A stretch of DNA of 64,000 nt, from assembly GCF_010092505.1 (NCBI RefSeq), contig NZ_CP048021.1, positions 1,674,001 to 1,738,000 on the forward strand, written 5' to 3'. This DNA is from Virgibacillus sp. MSP4-1 (GTDB lineage: Bacteria; Bacillota; Bacilli; Bacillales; Alkalibacillaceae). The translations under genes were made by a program, and so were the position numbers. Under the pieces are notes generated by a model. It was not told the DNA's origin. It did not search any database and saw only the letters and a program-made list of their open reading frames with translations. Of this stretch, positions 8,570 to 17,348 are shown piece by piece. How positions within the stretch are numbered: position 1 is the first letter of the stretch; each line of letters begins with the position of its first letter.

Positions 8570-9667
8570 ATGAATACCAGAATTGATCATCTATTGAAGC
8601 AAATGAATCAGCGACAAATAGATAGTGCATTGATTACATCAAAAGCAAACATTTATTATTTTTCCAATTACTTAACCGATCCACATGAAAGGTTAGTTGC
8701 CATTTTTGTGGATCAAAAGGGTCATGCTCTGCTTATCCTTCCTGAAATGGAGGAAAAGGATGCAATGGCAGCCGGTTGGTCTGAAGATATTTTATCCTAT
8801 AACGACGACACAGACCCATGGGTACTTTTAAAAAATTATGTAGAACAAACCGGGCATGTACCTGAGAGTATGGCCGTAGAAAAAGACAACCTGTCCCTGA
8901 CTCGTGGCGAAATTGTTGCCCAGTCCTTTCCAAATTCTGAAATAAAAGATGCTACAGATCTCCTGAATCAGCTGCGTGTACAAAAGGATCAGAAGGAATT
9001 TCAATTGTTGAAACAGGCCGCTCAGCTCGCCGATTTTGGTGTGAAAACCGGTATTAAGGCCATTGAAGAAGGAAAATCTGAAATGGAAATTGTCGCTGAG
9101 ATTGAATATGCCTTAAAACGTGAAGGGGTCAGCGAAATGTCCTTTTCCACTCTCGTGTTAGCAGGGGACAAAACCTCTTCCCCACACGGAAATCCAGGCA
9201 AACAGAAAGTTGAGCCTGGCAACTTTGTCCTGTTTGACTTAGGTGTGGTATACGAGGGCTATTGCTCGGATATCACCCGAACGGTTGCATACAAGCATGC
9301 ATCTGCTGAACAGGAAAAGATTTATAATACCGTTCTAAAGGCTGAAAAGGCAGCTATTGATGCCTGCGAAATCGGGAGACCTGTCGGTGATATAGACAAA
9401 ACAGCGAGACATTTAATTGACCAGGCAGGCTATGGGAAATACTTCATGCATCGTATTGGTCACGGACTCGGAATTGATGTACATGAGCATCCATCCATGA
9501 GCGGAAACAATACTCTTCCATTAAAAGAAGGCATGTGCTTCACTATAGAACCAGGGATCTACATTCCCGAAGTTGGTGGAGTGAGAATTGAAGATGACAT
9601 TTTCATGACAGAAAAAGGCCCCGAAATTCTAACATCCTATCCAAAAGACCTGCAAATTATTGGGTAG
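8570..9667 (+). CDS. pepQ: M24B Xaa-Pro dipeptidase-type metallopeptidase
   Basis: A cytosolic proline dipeptidase-type enzyme (365 aa) that would cleave Xaa-Pro dipeptides with a dinuclear metal centre. The creatinase-like N-terminal domain covers about 1-125, the pita-bread domain about 135-360. Metal ligands appear in LFDLGVVYEGYCSDITRT (two Asp), RIGHGLGIDVHEHP (His), EPGIYIPE (Glu) and VRIEDD (Glu). AGAAGGAGG precedes the ATG. It is divergent from the PspA operon. Which of the B. subtilis homologues (YkvY, PapA) is the true orthologue cannot be settled here. Confidence 0.88.
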   Translation: MNTRIDHLLKQMNQRQIDSALITSKANIYYFSNYLTDPHERLVAIFVDQKGHALLILPEMEEKDAMAAGWSEDILSYNDDTDPWVLLKNYVEQTGHVPESMAVEKDNLSLTRGEIVAQSFPNSEIKDATDLLNQLRVQKDQKEFQLLKQAAQLADFGVKTGIKAIEEGKSEMEIVAEIEYALKREGVSEMSFSTLVLAGDKTSSPHGNPGKQKVEPGNFVLFDLGVVYEGYCSDITRTVAYKHASAEQEKIYNTVLKAEKAAIDACEIGRPVGDIDKTARHLIDQAGYGKYFMHRIGHGLGIDVHEHPSMSGNNTLPLKEGMCFTIEPGIYIPEVGGVRIEDDIFMTEKGPEILTSYPKDLQIIG

Positions 9668-9671
9668 AAGA

Positions 9672-9973
9672 GAAAAGCGGAGGCGACTGGGAGCCGCAGC
9701 TGGACAACGGAAAAGCGGAGGCGAGCGGTTTGGCCCGACGGCATAAGCAGAATCTTCGGAGTGGCCGGTTTTTGGCCTTGGAGTAGATTTTGCTTATGAC
9801 CGCTTGGGCCTGCGAGCCGCAGCTGGACAACGGAAAAGCGGAGGCGAGCGGTTTGGCCCGACGGCATAAGCAGAATCTTCGGAGTGGCCGGTTTTTGGCC
9901 ATGGAGTAGATTTTGCTTATGACCGCTTGGGCCTGCGAGCCGCAGCTGGACAAATAATAGCGGAGGCGCACAC
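9672..9973. repeat. R1 repeat cluster: tandem 123-bp units with partial flanking units
   Basis: Units at 9711-9833 and 9834-9956 differ at only one base (GGCCTTGG versus GGCCATGG). A 38-bp partial unit (9673-9710) retains the two ends of the unit with the middle deleted, and another partial unit starts after 9956. Each full unit contains an inverted repeat (CATAAGCAGAATCT ... AGATTTTGCTTATG) enclosing TGGCCGGTTTTTGGCC, so the transcript or a single strand would fold into a long hairpin. It fills the gap between pepQ and ald; open frames across it are artefacts of the repeat. Confidence 0.95.
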
Positions 9974-10002
9974 TCTGCACGGATTGCAAAATATGATGAT
10001 GA

Positions 10003-10036
10003 AAAAGGCTGACCTGTGGAACAGGTCAGCCTTTGT
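10003..10036. terminator. terminator hairpin downstream of pepQ and ald
   Basis: AAAGGCTGACCTGT, loop GGA, ACAGGTCAGCCTTT: a perfect stem of 13-14 bp between convergent genes. The downstream T run is short on both strands, so efficiency is uncertain. Confidence 0.75.
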
Positions 10037-10104
10037 TATTGGTATGGAAAATCAAAAATTAGCTGATTTGTAAATAAGTAATCATTAAAGGCCACGTCCG
10101 GCTC

Positions 10105-11220
10105 TTATTTTAATAAATTGTCAATATGAGAGTATTCCAGTTGATGTGCCTGCGCTACGGCTTCATAGGTTACATATCCCTTTAATGTATTTATCCCCTT
10201 TTGTAAAGCCTGATTATCCTGGCAAGCCTGAACATAACCTTTGTTCGCAATTTGAAGAGCATACGGTACAGTAACATTCGTTAAAGCAATGGTTGATGTT
10301 CTTGGAACTGCACCCGGCATATTAGCCACTGTATAGTGCAATACCCCATGCTTCTCAAACACAGGATCATCATGAGTTGTAATCCGGTCAGACGTTTCAG
10401 CATTTCCTCCCTGATCAATAGCAACATCAACAATAACTGAGCCGTCTGTCATTGACTTCACTATATCCTCTGAAATCAATTGAGGTGCTTTTGCGCCTGG
10501 AATCAGGACAGAACCAATCACTAAATCAGATTTTGTTACAGCTTCTTCAATGTTAAGCTCATTAGACATCAAAGTCTGAACAGAACTGCCGAAAATGTCA
10601 TCCAGCTCACGTAAGCGTTCAGGATTTAAGTCAAGAATCGTAACATCGGCTCCCAGACCAGCGGAAATCTTCGCAGCATTCGTACCTACAACACCACCAC
10701 CGATTATGGTCACCTTTCCACGGCTTACACCTGGTACTCCTCCTAACAGAATTCCTTTTCCACCTTTAGGCTTTTCTAAAAATTGCACACCGCTCTGTGC
10801 GGCCATACGTCCTGCCACTTCACTCATGGGTGTAAGAAGGGGCAGAGACCCATTTTTGGCTTGAACCGTTTCGTACGCAATCCCCACGACTTTCTTATGA
10901 ATAAGAGCCTTTGTTACTTCCGGCTCTGCCGCAAGATGTAAGTATGTAAATAAGATGAGCCCTTCATGGAAATAGTCAAATTCTTCCGGTAACGGTTCCT
11001 TTACTTTCATGACCATTTCTTTATTCCATGCTTCCTCTGCAGAAGATACGATAACTGCTCCTGCCTGTTCATATTCCTCATCTGAAAAACCGGAGCCGGC
11101 GCCTGCATTCGTTTCAATATATACTTGATGGCCAGCATTCCTTAATGCTAAGACACCTGCCGCGGTTAATGCTACCCGATTTTCATTATTCTTTATTTCC
11201 TTTGGTACAGCAATTTTCAT
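10105..11220 (-). CDS. ald: alanine dehydrogenase
   Basis: Catalyses reversible NAD-dependent deamination of L-alanine to pyruvate and ammonia; in Bacillus it is needed for alanine use and normal sporulation. The N-terminal domain starts [19 protein letters not shown]; catalytic Lys and His lie in VMKVKEP and YLHLAAEP; the Rossmann motif is [17 protein letters not shown] (about 172-190); the signature [11 protein letters not shown] is near 300. Length 371 matches the family. AGGAGGAAGAGG precedes the ATG. Confidence 0.97.
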   Translation of the reverse strand: MKIAVPKEIKNNENRVALTAAGVLALRNAGHQVYIETNAGAGSGFSDEEYEQAGAVIVSSAEEAWNKEMVMKVKEPLPEEFDYFHEGLILFTYLHLAAEPEVTKALIHKKVVGIAYETVQAKNGSLPLLTPMSEVAGRMAAQSGVQFLEKPKGGKGILLGGVPGVSRGKVTIIGGGVVGTNAAKISAGLGADVTILDLNPERLRELDDIFGSSVQTLMSNELNIEEAVTKSDLVIGSVLIPGAKAPQLISEDIVKSMTDGSVIVDVAIDQGGNAETSDRITTHDDPVFEKHGVLHYTVANMPGAVPRTSTIALTNVTVPYALQIANKGYVQACQDNQALQKGINTLKGYVTYEAVAQAHQLEYSHIDNLLK

Positions 11221-11355
11221 TTTTCCTCTTCCTCCTTAAGCCCTTACTTATAGTCCTTTGAGCTTACCATCATGACTTAGAACGTAAAAAGTTTATGTTT
11301 TGTAAGCCTTTTCACTATATAAAGTCTACCATTTATTTCATTGAAAATAAATAGA

Positions 11356-12114
11356 TTATAAATGCCGGTGAATAACGTCCTTTCCACCCGTTATATCAAA
11401 AATAGAGCCTGTAATCATATCTGATGAATCCTCGCACAAAAACAAGATGGCTCTGGCAATATCTTCGCCTGTACCGGAGCGTCCGATCGGGGTATTTTCA
11501 TCAAACGATTCACGACTCTCTAAAATAGTGGCTTCTTTCATTTTACCCATGATATTTCCCGGACAAATCATATTCGATGTAATTCCGTTTTCAGCCTCTT
11601 CGTAAGCAATCGTTTTGGTCAATGAAACGAGCCCCACTTTAGCCGCACTGAATGCAGACCGATAAATCCAGCCAGGTGCATCAGCTGCCCCTTGAAAACC
11701 ATAATTGATGATGCGGCCAAAATGCTGTTTTCTCATAATTGGCAACACCTCTTTTAACAAATAAAAAACAGCATCAAGATTTCCCCTAATCATCTGATTC
11801 CATTCTTCTATCTCATAGTCCATCAGCTTTTTTCGCTCAAATATGTAAGGACCCGCATTATTAATAAGAACATCAATTCTTCCATAACGCTCCATCGCAT
11901 GCTGTATCAGCAGGGATAACTGTTCAGGATTCTGAACATCTGTCTGCACAATCTGCAATCGCTCCTGATATGACTCATATTGCTGAGCTAACTGATCAGC
12001 TTTTTCCTTATCACTGCGGTAGGTTGCCGTTACAGAATACCCCTTTTCCAATAGGGATTCTGTTACTTTTCTCCCTAATCCCTTTGTTCCCGCTGTAACA
12101 ATGGCATGTCTCAT
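11356..12114 (-). CDS. ytkK: short-chain dehydrogenase/reductase-fold protein YtkK, atypical active site
   Basis: A 252-residue SDR-fold protein resembling 3-oxoacyl-ACP reductases. Cofactor motif TAGTKGLGR and structural INNAG are present. The usual catalytic Tyr of YxxxK is Phe here (AFSAAK), and the segment that normally carries the catalytic Ser reads INYGFQGAAD, so a classical reductase mechanism is doubtful. An upstream in-frame ATG at 12120 directly abuts GGAGG; ATG at 12114 is spaced 6 bases and is preferred. Position near ytkL/ald agrees with B. subtilis ytkK. Confidence 0.85.
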   Translation of the reverse strand: MRHAIVTAGTKGLGRKVTESLLEKGYSVTATYRSDKEKADQLAQQYESYQERLQIVQTDVQNPEQLSLLIQHAMERYGRIDVLINNAGPYIFERKKLMDYEIEEWNQMIRGNLDAVFYLLKEVLPIMRKQHFGRIINYGFQGAADAPGWIYRSAFSAAKVGLVSLTKTIAYEEAENGITSNMICPGNIMGKMKEATILESRESFDENTPIGRSGTGEDIARAILFLCEDSSDMITGSIFDITGGKDVIHRHL

Positions 12115-12363
12115 ACTCATCCTCCATCATTTACAATTTCAAAATCCAAAATTTTCTCTTCGTTATTATTTTATCATTATATTGAAACAGAAGAAAACAA
12201 GCGAGGCCGGGAAGTGTGTTTAACAAGCATTACGGCCGGTTCATGCTTATATAACTGTTTCATTTATTCAGTCTGTTTTCCTCTGATCTCCAGTACAGCT
12301 CCTTTGTCTTTTAATCTAGGAATTGTCACAAAATCCTCAGCCCCTTTCCCGTCAGAGATATAA

Positions 12364-12377
12364 TGTAAGCGCTATAA
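12364..12377 (+). promoter_or_regulatory. cre-like site (CcpA operator) upstream of uspA-like gene
   Basis: TGTAAGCGCTATAA matches the cre consensus TGWAARCGYTWNCW at 13 of 14 positions and overlaps a TATAAT element at 12373-12378. It lies 36 bases before the gene start. No good -35 box is visible, so the promoter itself is uncertain. ccpA is encoded at 44-45 kb of this window. Confidence 0.6.
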
Positions 12378-12412
12378 TGAAACTGAGGGGGAATACAAAG
12401 GAGGTTTGCATT

Positions 12413-12847
12413 ATGCAGAATAAGTACAAAACCATTTTGGTAGCTGTCGATGGTTCAGAAGAGTCGGATCAAGCATTTTATAAAGCTATGGAAATTTCAA
12501 GAACGAATCAGGCAGAATTAATTGTCACCCATGTTATCGACACAACCTCTTATAGTATGTTTCATTATCCGTTCACCCACATCAAGGAGCTTGAAGATTT
12601 CGGAAAGAATTTACTTGAAGACTACCAGACCACTGCAAAGGAGAATGGAATGGATAATATAAGAGTACATTTAGATGATGGATCTCCAAAGATTAAAATT
12701 CCCAAAACCATTGCACCTAAACTGGACGCTGACCTAATCATTTGTGGAGCAAGGGGACATAATGCTGTTGAGCGGTTATTAATCGGCAGTGTTTCAGAAA
12801 ACATTACCCGATACGCTAAAGTGGATGTTTTAGTGGTAAGGCCCTAA
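12413..12847 (+). CDS. universal stress protein A family
   Basis: A 144-residue single-domain Usp. N-terminal ILVAVDGSEESDQAFYKA and the ATP-binding signature near the C-terminus (GARGHNAVERLLIGSVSENI) are both intact, so it is of the nucleotide-binding type. AAAGGAGG precedes ATG 12413; the longer open frame upstream lacks a ribosome site. The gene is convergent with ackA and shares a terminator with it. The cre-like site suggests carbon catabolite control. Confidence 0.92.
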   Translation: MQNKYKTILVAVDGSEESDQAFYKAMEISRTNQAELIVTHVIDTTSYSMFHYPFTHIKELEDFGKNLLEDYQTTAKENGMDNIRVHLDDGSPKIKIPKTIAPKLDADLIICGARGHNAVERLLIGSVSENITRYAKVDVLVVRP

Positions 12848-12848
12848 A

Positions 12849-12887
12849 CAAAAGGAATGGCTTACTTAGGTAGGCCATTCCTTTTTC
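12849..12887. terminator. bidirectional terminator, uspA-like/ackA
   Basis: AAAGGAATGGCTTAC, loop TTAG, GTAGGCCATTCCTTTTT with one bulged base; A and T runs flank it on both strands. Confidence 0.85.
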
Positions 12888-12928
12888 TGTAAATTTGATT
12901 TTATTTCCGGGGAAATGTATCACCATTC

Positions 12929-14119
12929 CTAAAGATTTGACAAACGTACTGTATCTCTTGCAATCATCACTTCTTCATTTGTCGGAATGACGATTACTTT
13001 CACTGGAGAATGCGGGTAATTAATAAACGTTTCCTGGCCGCGTACATCATTTGATTTCGGATCCCAATAGACACCCATGAATTCTAAACCTTTCAGGACC
13101 TTCTCCCTTATGCTTACACTATTTTCACCTACTCCAGCCGTGAAAATAATAGCATCTACACCGGACATTCTAGCTGCATAAGAACCTAGATACTTATGGA
13201 TACGACCAGCAAAGACATCAAGGGCTAAACCTGCACGATGATCTCCTTCTTTTTGAGCTTCTTCAATATCTCTTAAATCACTGGAGAAACCGGATAAAGC
13301 AAGCATACCACTTTCTTTATTCAATACATTAATGACTTCATCCGCACTTTTTCCTGTCTTTTCCATGATAAATGGAATGAGAGCAGGGTCAATATTACCA
13401 GAACGGGTTCCCATAGTTACACCTGCCAATGGTGTGAAGCCCATTGAAGTATCGATGGATTTTCCACCCTCAATAGCTGCGATACTTGCACCATTTCCCA
13501 AGTGACAGGAAATCAAACGAAGATTTTCGAGTGGTACATTTAATAGCTCTGAAGCCCGTTGTGATACATACTTATGGGATGTACCATGGAAACCATATTT
13601 ACGGATTCCATATTTTTCATAATATTCATAAGGTAAGCTATACAGGTAAGACTGCTCTGGCATAGTCTGGTGAAAAGCAGTATCAAATACAGCCACTGCA
13701 GGCGTATTCGGTAAAATTTCCTGAAAGGCACGAATTCCTACTAAGTTAGCCGGATTGTGCAATGGAGCCAGTTCCGATACCTCTTCTATTTCCTTTATCA
13801 CTTCTTCCGTAATAAGGACGGAATCGTTGAATTTTTCACCACCATGTACAATCCGGTGCCCAATCGCCTCAATTTCATCATAGGACTGAATGACACCAGT
13901 ATTGAGCAGCTTCTCTAATAAGGTTTTTACAGCTACATCATGGTCTGCAATATCCTTTGTTTCTGTATCCTTCTCATCATCTACTTCAATTGTAAAGACA
14001 GAATCGTTCAGCCCGATTCTCTCCACAAGTCCTTTCGTTAAAACCGTTTCATCTGGCATTTCGATTAATTGGAACTTTAACGAAGAGCTGCCAGCATTAA
14101 TGGCTAACACCTTATTCAC
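12929..14119 (-). CDS. ackA: acetate kinase
   Basis: Interconverts acetyl phosphate plus ADP with acetate plus ATP, the last step of overflow acetate excretion. Motifs include [14 protein letters not shown] at the N-terminus, [33 protein letters not shown] and [15 protein letters not shown] at 14128 overlaps AGAGGAG, whereas a GTG at 14119 lies 9 bases from it, giving [13 protein letters not shown] and 396 residues. I found no cre site immediately upstream, unlike B. subtilis. Confidence 0.97.
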   Translation of the reverse strand: MNKVLAINAGSSSLKFQLIEMPDETVLTKGLVERIGLNDSVFTIEVDDEKDTETKDIADHDVAVKTLLEKLLNTGVIQSYDEIEAIGHRIVHGGEKFNDSVLITEEVIKEIEEVSELAPLHNPANLVGIRAFQEILPNTPAVAVFDTAFHQTMPEQSYLYSLPYEYYEKYGIRKYGFHGTSHKYVSQRASELLNVPLENLRLISCHLGNGASIAAIEGGKSIDTSMGFTPLAGVTMGTRSGNIDPALIPFIMEKTGKSADEVINVLNKESGMLALSGFSSDLRDIEEAQKEGDHRAGLALDVFAGRIHKYLGSYAARMSGVDAIIFTAGVGENSVSIREKVLKGLEFMGVYWDPKSNDVRGQETFINYPHSPVKVIVIPTNEEVMIARDTVRLSNL

Positions 14120-14303
14120 AGTACTCAACTCCTCTTGTAATTAGAAATTCACTTTTACCTTTCCCATTTAACCTTTTTTCCATTGATGGAAGAAAAAGCT
14201 AAATAAGGAATCTATTCTATTCAGGTACCATACATACTTTAAAATACTAATATTCTAAGCACAAGAAAGAACCTTTGTTGAGTACGCTTTCAGCCGAATG
14301 TTT

Positions 14304-15290
14304 TTATTTTCTGTCATTTTTAAACCATTGATCAATTTCATTTAGCTTACGATCCATCGCATGTACATCTTTAAATGACGGCAATTGAGCCATTAAAACC
14401 TTGCCTGGATTTTTTGTCTCTATTCCTTTCTTCTGCAGGATAAAAATACTTTTGGCATTTTTTTCACTGGTGAACATGGACATAGGCAATTGGATGATTC
14501 CCTGAATATGTGCCTGTTCATTTAAATATTCGTGAAGCTTGTCTGATTGATCACTGTCAAACAGAAAATTAGGGATGAGTAAGAAAAGATACCCACCGGC
14601 CAATGTATAATGTAAGGACTGTTCAATAAACAGGTGATGCGCATAGGAATGCTGGTTATCTTCTGCTTTTAATTGAAAGGATTTAGCATTGTCATCATCA
14701 GGATAATATCCTACAGGCAAGTCCGAAACAACGACGTCCACAGGTTCCAGTAACAGGTCTCTCAGACTGTCCTGATGGAACAGCTCAATTTCATGTTCCT
14801 GTAAATTTGCATTCATATAAGCTAGTTCTGTTAGTGTTGGGTCCACTTCACTGCCATACGCCTCAATTTTTTGTGAAAGCTGGTTGATGACACCAGTGAG
14901 CAGATTTCCGCTTCCACTTGCAGGATCAAAAATTCTCAGTTCTTTCTTATGGCCCATAAATTTGTTCACTAAATAGCCCATGAATATGGCCACAGCATCC
15001 GGTGTTATATAGTGCTGCTGCTGTGTTGCTCCTTTCATACCTTTCAGAATCGCTAATTGCAGTGCTTTTCGAATTTCCTCTTTAGAATAATCATCTAACT
15101 TCTCAGCTTGAATTTGTTTAAGCAGGGTCTGTTTAAAAGGCTCCTCTATCTCTTCAGCTACATCCCCGCTAAAGAGCAGCCCGCATGCTTCCGCCAATCC
15201 ATCTAAGTAAGGAATGTTCTCTTCTCTTTCAATGATCGTGGTTGTTTCATCAAACCATTTATACAGCTTCTCTACATTTTCCTGATCCAT
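14304..15290 (-). CDS. ytxK: YtxK class I SAM-dependent methyltransferase-like protein
   Basis: A 328-residue protein resembling the M subunit of type I DNA methylases. A helical N-terminal region (about 1-90) precedes the SAM motif IFDPASGSGNLLTGV (about 115-130). The position normally holding the catalytic NPPY reads VSDLPVGYY, so target-base chemistry is uncertain. No restriction or specificity gene is nearby, which argues against a restriction-modification role. Located downstream of tpx on the same strand, as in B. subtilis. The ATG follows AGGGATAGG. Confidence 0.88.
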   Translation of the reverse strand: MDQENVEKLYKWFDETTTIIEREENIPYLDGLAEACGLLFSGDVAEEIEEPFKQTLLKQIQAEKLDDYSKEEIRKALQLAILKGMKGATQQQHYITPDAVAIFMGYLVNKFMGHKKELRIFDPASGSGNLLTGVINQLSQKIEAYGSEVDPTLTELAYMNANLQEHEIELFHQDSLRDLLLEPVDVVVSDLPVGYYPDDDNAKSFQLKAEDNQHSYAHHLFIEQSLHYTLAGGYLFLLIPNFLFDSDQSDKLHEYLNEQAHIQGIIQLPMSMFTSEKNAKSIFILQKKGIETKNPGKVLMAQLPSFKDVHAMDRKLNEIDQWFKNDRK

Positions 15291-15338
15291 ATCCTATCCC
15301 TCAATTCACTTCTGATTCTATGTATAATGACAGACCAA

Positions 15339-15368
15339 CTCCCGGCCTTGACGAAGAGCCGGGAGCTA
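15339..15368 (-). other. GC-rich hairpin between tpx and ytxK
   Basis: CTCCCGGC ... GCCGGGAG forms a strong stem downstream of tpx. It is not followed by a T run on either strand, so I read it as an attenuating or stabilising structure rather than a full terminator. Confidence 0.5.
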
Positions 15369-15385
15369 TGTATGTTAATGCTTTA

Positions 15386-15877
15386 TTATGCCTTTGCTGC
15401 TTTCAAAGCGGATTCATAGTCTGGATGATCAGTTACTTCAGAAACATATTCTACGTAAGTTACTTTGTTGTTCTCGTCCACAACAAATACTGATCTTGCT
15501 AATAACCGAAGCTCTTTGATTAATGCTCCATAAGCTTGACCGAAAGAAGCATCCCGGTGATCAGACAGCGTGATGACATTTTCAACTCCTGCAGCACCAC
15601 ACCAGCGTTTTTGAGCAAAAGGCAAGTCCATACTTATGGTCAGTATAGTAACATCGCCCAGGTTATTTGCCTCTTCGTTAAAACGACGGGTCTCTGCATC
15701 ACATACGCCCGTATCCAGGGAAGGAACTGCAGTGATAATCTTTTTCCCGGCAAAATCCTTTAAAGATTTTTCCTCAAGATCATTATTTACCACTGTAAAG
15801 TCAGGGGCCTGATCTCCTGCTTTCACTTCCTCCCCCAGTAAAGTAACGGGGTCTCCACCAAACGTAACATTTGCCAT
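15386..15877 (-). CDS. tpx: thiol peroxidase Tpx
   Basis: Atypical 2-Cys peroxiredoxin that reduces hydroperoxides using thioredoxin. The peroxidatic Cys is in [15 protein letters not shown] and the resolving Cys in [11 protein letters not shown] 15877 ([15 protein letters not shown]) follows GGAGAGACGAG and is preferred to the upstream in-frame start; 163 residues agree with the family. It precedes ytxK on the same strand. Confidence 0.95.
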   Translation of the reverse strand: MANVTFGGDPVTLLGEEVKAGDQAPDFTVVNNDLEEKSLKDFAGKKIITAVPSLDTGVCDAETRRFNEEANNLGDVTILTISMDLPFAQKRWCGAAGVENVITLSDHRDASFGQAYGALIKELRLLARSVFVVDENNKVTYVEYVSEVTDHPDYESALKAAKA

Positions 15878-15954
15878 CTCGTCTCTCCTCCTCATCAAAG
15901 TTTCTATTCAATATTTATTATGAAGGCATGGTTCTCATTTGTCTAATCATAAAC

Positions 15955-16572
15955 TTATAACGTATCTGGCGGGGTATTCCTGCCTCCGTCCTCCTTGCTT
16001 TTCGCCTCTTCTCCTTGTTTCTTTTCCTCCTCTTTTTGTTTATCGTCATCTCCCTTTTTTTGCTTATCCTCTTCTCCTTTCTGGTTGCTGTTCTGTTGCT
16101 TGTTTTTGTCACCCTGTTTTTTATCACCATCAGAGCTGCCTAATTGAGACTTTAACAAACTCTGAATTTTATCAACAGCTTGAGGTGCTAAATCAAGAAT
16201 ACGTTCATAAAGATGTGTCTGTTGATCTAAATGAACCATTTGTGCACCATTTTCATTTACAATGACAAAGGCGATTGGAGTGATTGAAACACCTCCACCA
16301 CTTCCACCCCCAAAAGGAAGGCTGCCACTATTGCTTCCACCGCTGCTACTCTCACTATCACTCTCGTCATCAGAGTCTGATTGAGAAGATGACTGTGCAT
16401 TAAATTCACTGCCACCCGCCGCAAATCCAAAACCTACTTTTGAAACAGGTAGAATGACTGTCTTCCCGTCCGGAGTTTGAATCGGGTCGCCAATAATGGT
16501 ATTGACATCGACCATCTCTTTTAAATTTTCCATAGCAGTTGTCATGAGTCCCTGAATTGGATGTTCCGCCAT
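15955..16572 (-). CDS. ytfJ: sporulation protein YtfJ (GerW family) with extended charged tail
   Basis: GerW-type proteins are needed for the response of B. subtilis spores to L-alanine. The family core is residues about 1-135: MAEHPIQGLMTTAMENLKEMV, a Ser/Gly-rich insert, and SGGGVSITPIAFVIV. Beyond about residue 150 there is a tail of roughly 55 residues made almost only of Lys, Glu, Asp, Gln, Asn and Gly, which I do not expect from the shorter (about 150 aa) B. subtilis protein. ATG 16572 follows AGAAAGGAG. It lies 22 bases after ytfI. Confidence 0.9.
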   Translation of the reverse strand: MAEHPIQGLMTTAMENLKEMVDVNTIIGDPIQTPDGKTVILPVSKVGFGFAAGGSEFNAQSSSQSDSDDESDSESSSGGSNSGSLPFGGGSGGGVSITPIAFVIVNENGAQMVHLDQQTHLYERILDLAPQAVDKIQSLLKSQLGSSDGDKKQGDKNKQQNSNQKGEEDKQKKGDDDKQKEEEKKQGEEAKSKEDGGRNTPPDTL

Positions 16573-16594
16573 TGTTTCGACTCCTTTCTGAATT

Positions 16595-17224
16595 CTATTC
16601 CTTCGTTTGTTCACTCTGATTTTGATACCGGGCAATTTGCAGTATGGCGTACATAGCTTGCCCAATTCTGAAGGAAAGCATGCATTGCAGGTGAGTATTG
16701 ATTAAATCCCTTTGAAAATTCGGCTGAATGTTAATTTGCGGTTGGGTTAATACGTTCATATTCTGATACATTAAACCGGTTAAACTGCCTTTTATACTCC
16801 ATAAAAGCCCCGAAATCACCCCTGTTATGGCAGCGTCTTTTTCAATGCCTATATGAGTACTCCAGTAAAATTCGGTTATCCTGATTTTCTGAATAAACTC
16901 TTTGGCAATGGGAAAAGCCTGCCTAATGAATTCAAGTTGGTTCTTCAATTTCTGAAAACGATGAAATACATTACTTTGTTCTCCATTTCCCTTTTCATCC
17001 TGATTCCATTTCTGAAACGAAGCAGGCTGTTCCTTCACATCATCAATAGACATCTGACGGTGAATACGGATGAACCTCCAGAATTGCAGCTGTATCGTTA
17101 AAAGGTCTTTGTCCTTCTCATGAATGTAGCTAATTGAAATGTAAAGCCTTGTACATAATAATAAAATCATAAATAAAGCCAATACAGCCAGGATAATCAG
17201 GATCAGTATCCACCAGTTCACCAT
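16595..17224 (-). CDS. ytfI: YtfI, DUF2953 membrane-anchored protein
   Basis: A 209-residue protein with one N-terminal transmembrane helix (WWILILIILAVLALFMILLL) followed by a soluble domain ending in SFRIGQAMYAILQI, typical of DUF2953. It is paired with ytfJ throughout Bacillus, which implies a spore or germination role, but no activity is known. The ribosome site AGAGGTGAGT lies before both ATG 17224 and an adjacent GTG 17221, so the exact start is ambiguous by one codon. Confidence 0.85.
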   Translation of the reverse strand: MVNWWILILIILAVLALFMILLLCTRLYISISYIHEKDKDLLTIQLQFWRFIRIHRQMSIDDVKEQPASFQKWNQDEKGNGEQSNVFHRFQKLKNQLEFIRQAFPIAKEFIQKIRITEFYWSTHIGIEKDAAITGVISGLLWSIKGSLTGLMYQNMNVLTQPQINIQPNFQRDLINTHLQCMLSFRIGQAMYAILQIARYQNQSEQTKE

Positions 17225-17348
17225 ACTCACCTCTTTACTATTCTTTTCCATTCCTGTTGGATTTAAACTTTTGCTGTTTTCATTTGGTTTTATCTCATTA
17301 TTATGGTGTATCATGGAAATAGAACAGATAGAAGCAGGAGGGAAATTT

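Noticed and set aside
8315..8586. Open frames of about 60 codons on both strands between the DUF4178 gene and pepQ
   Set aside because: This is the divergent promoter region with the sigma-W-like element; the frames lack ribosome sites and homologous motifs.
9637..9989. Two overlapping open frames of 76 and 110 codons on the minus strand
   Set aside because: They consist of translated R1 tandem repeats and have no ribosome site; the periodic peptide is a by-product of the 123-bp unit.
14304..15290. Restriction-modification or phage-defence system around the methylase-like gene
   Set aside because: The neighbours are tpx and ackA, as in B. subtilis, with no restriction or specificity subunit.
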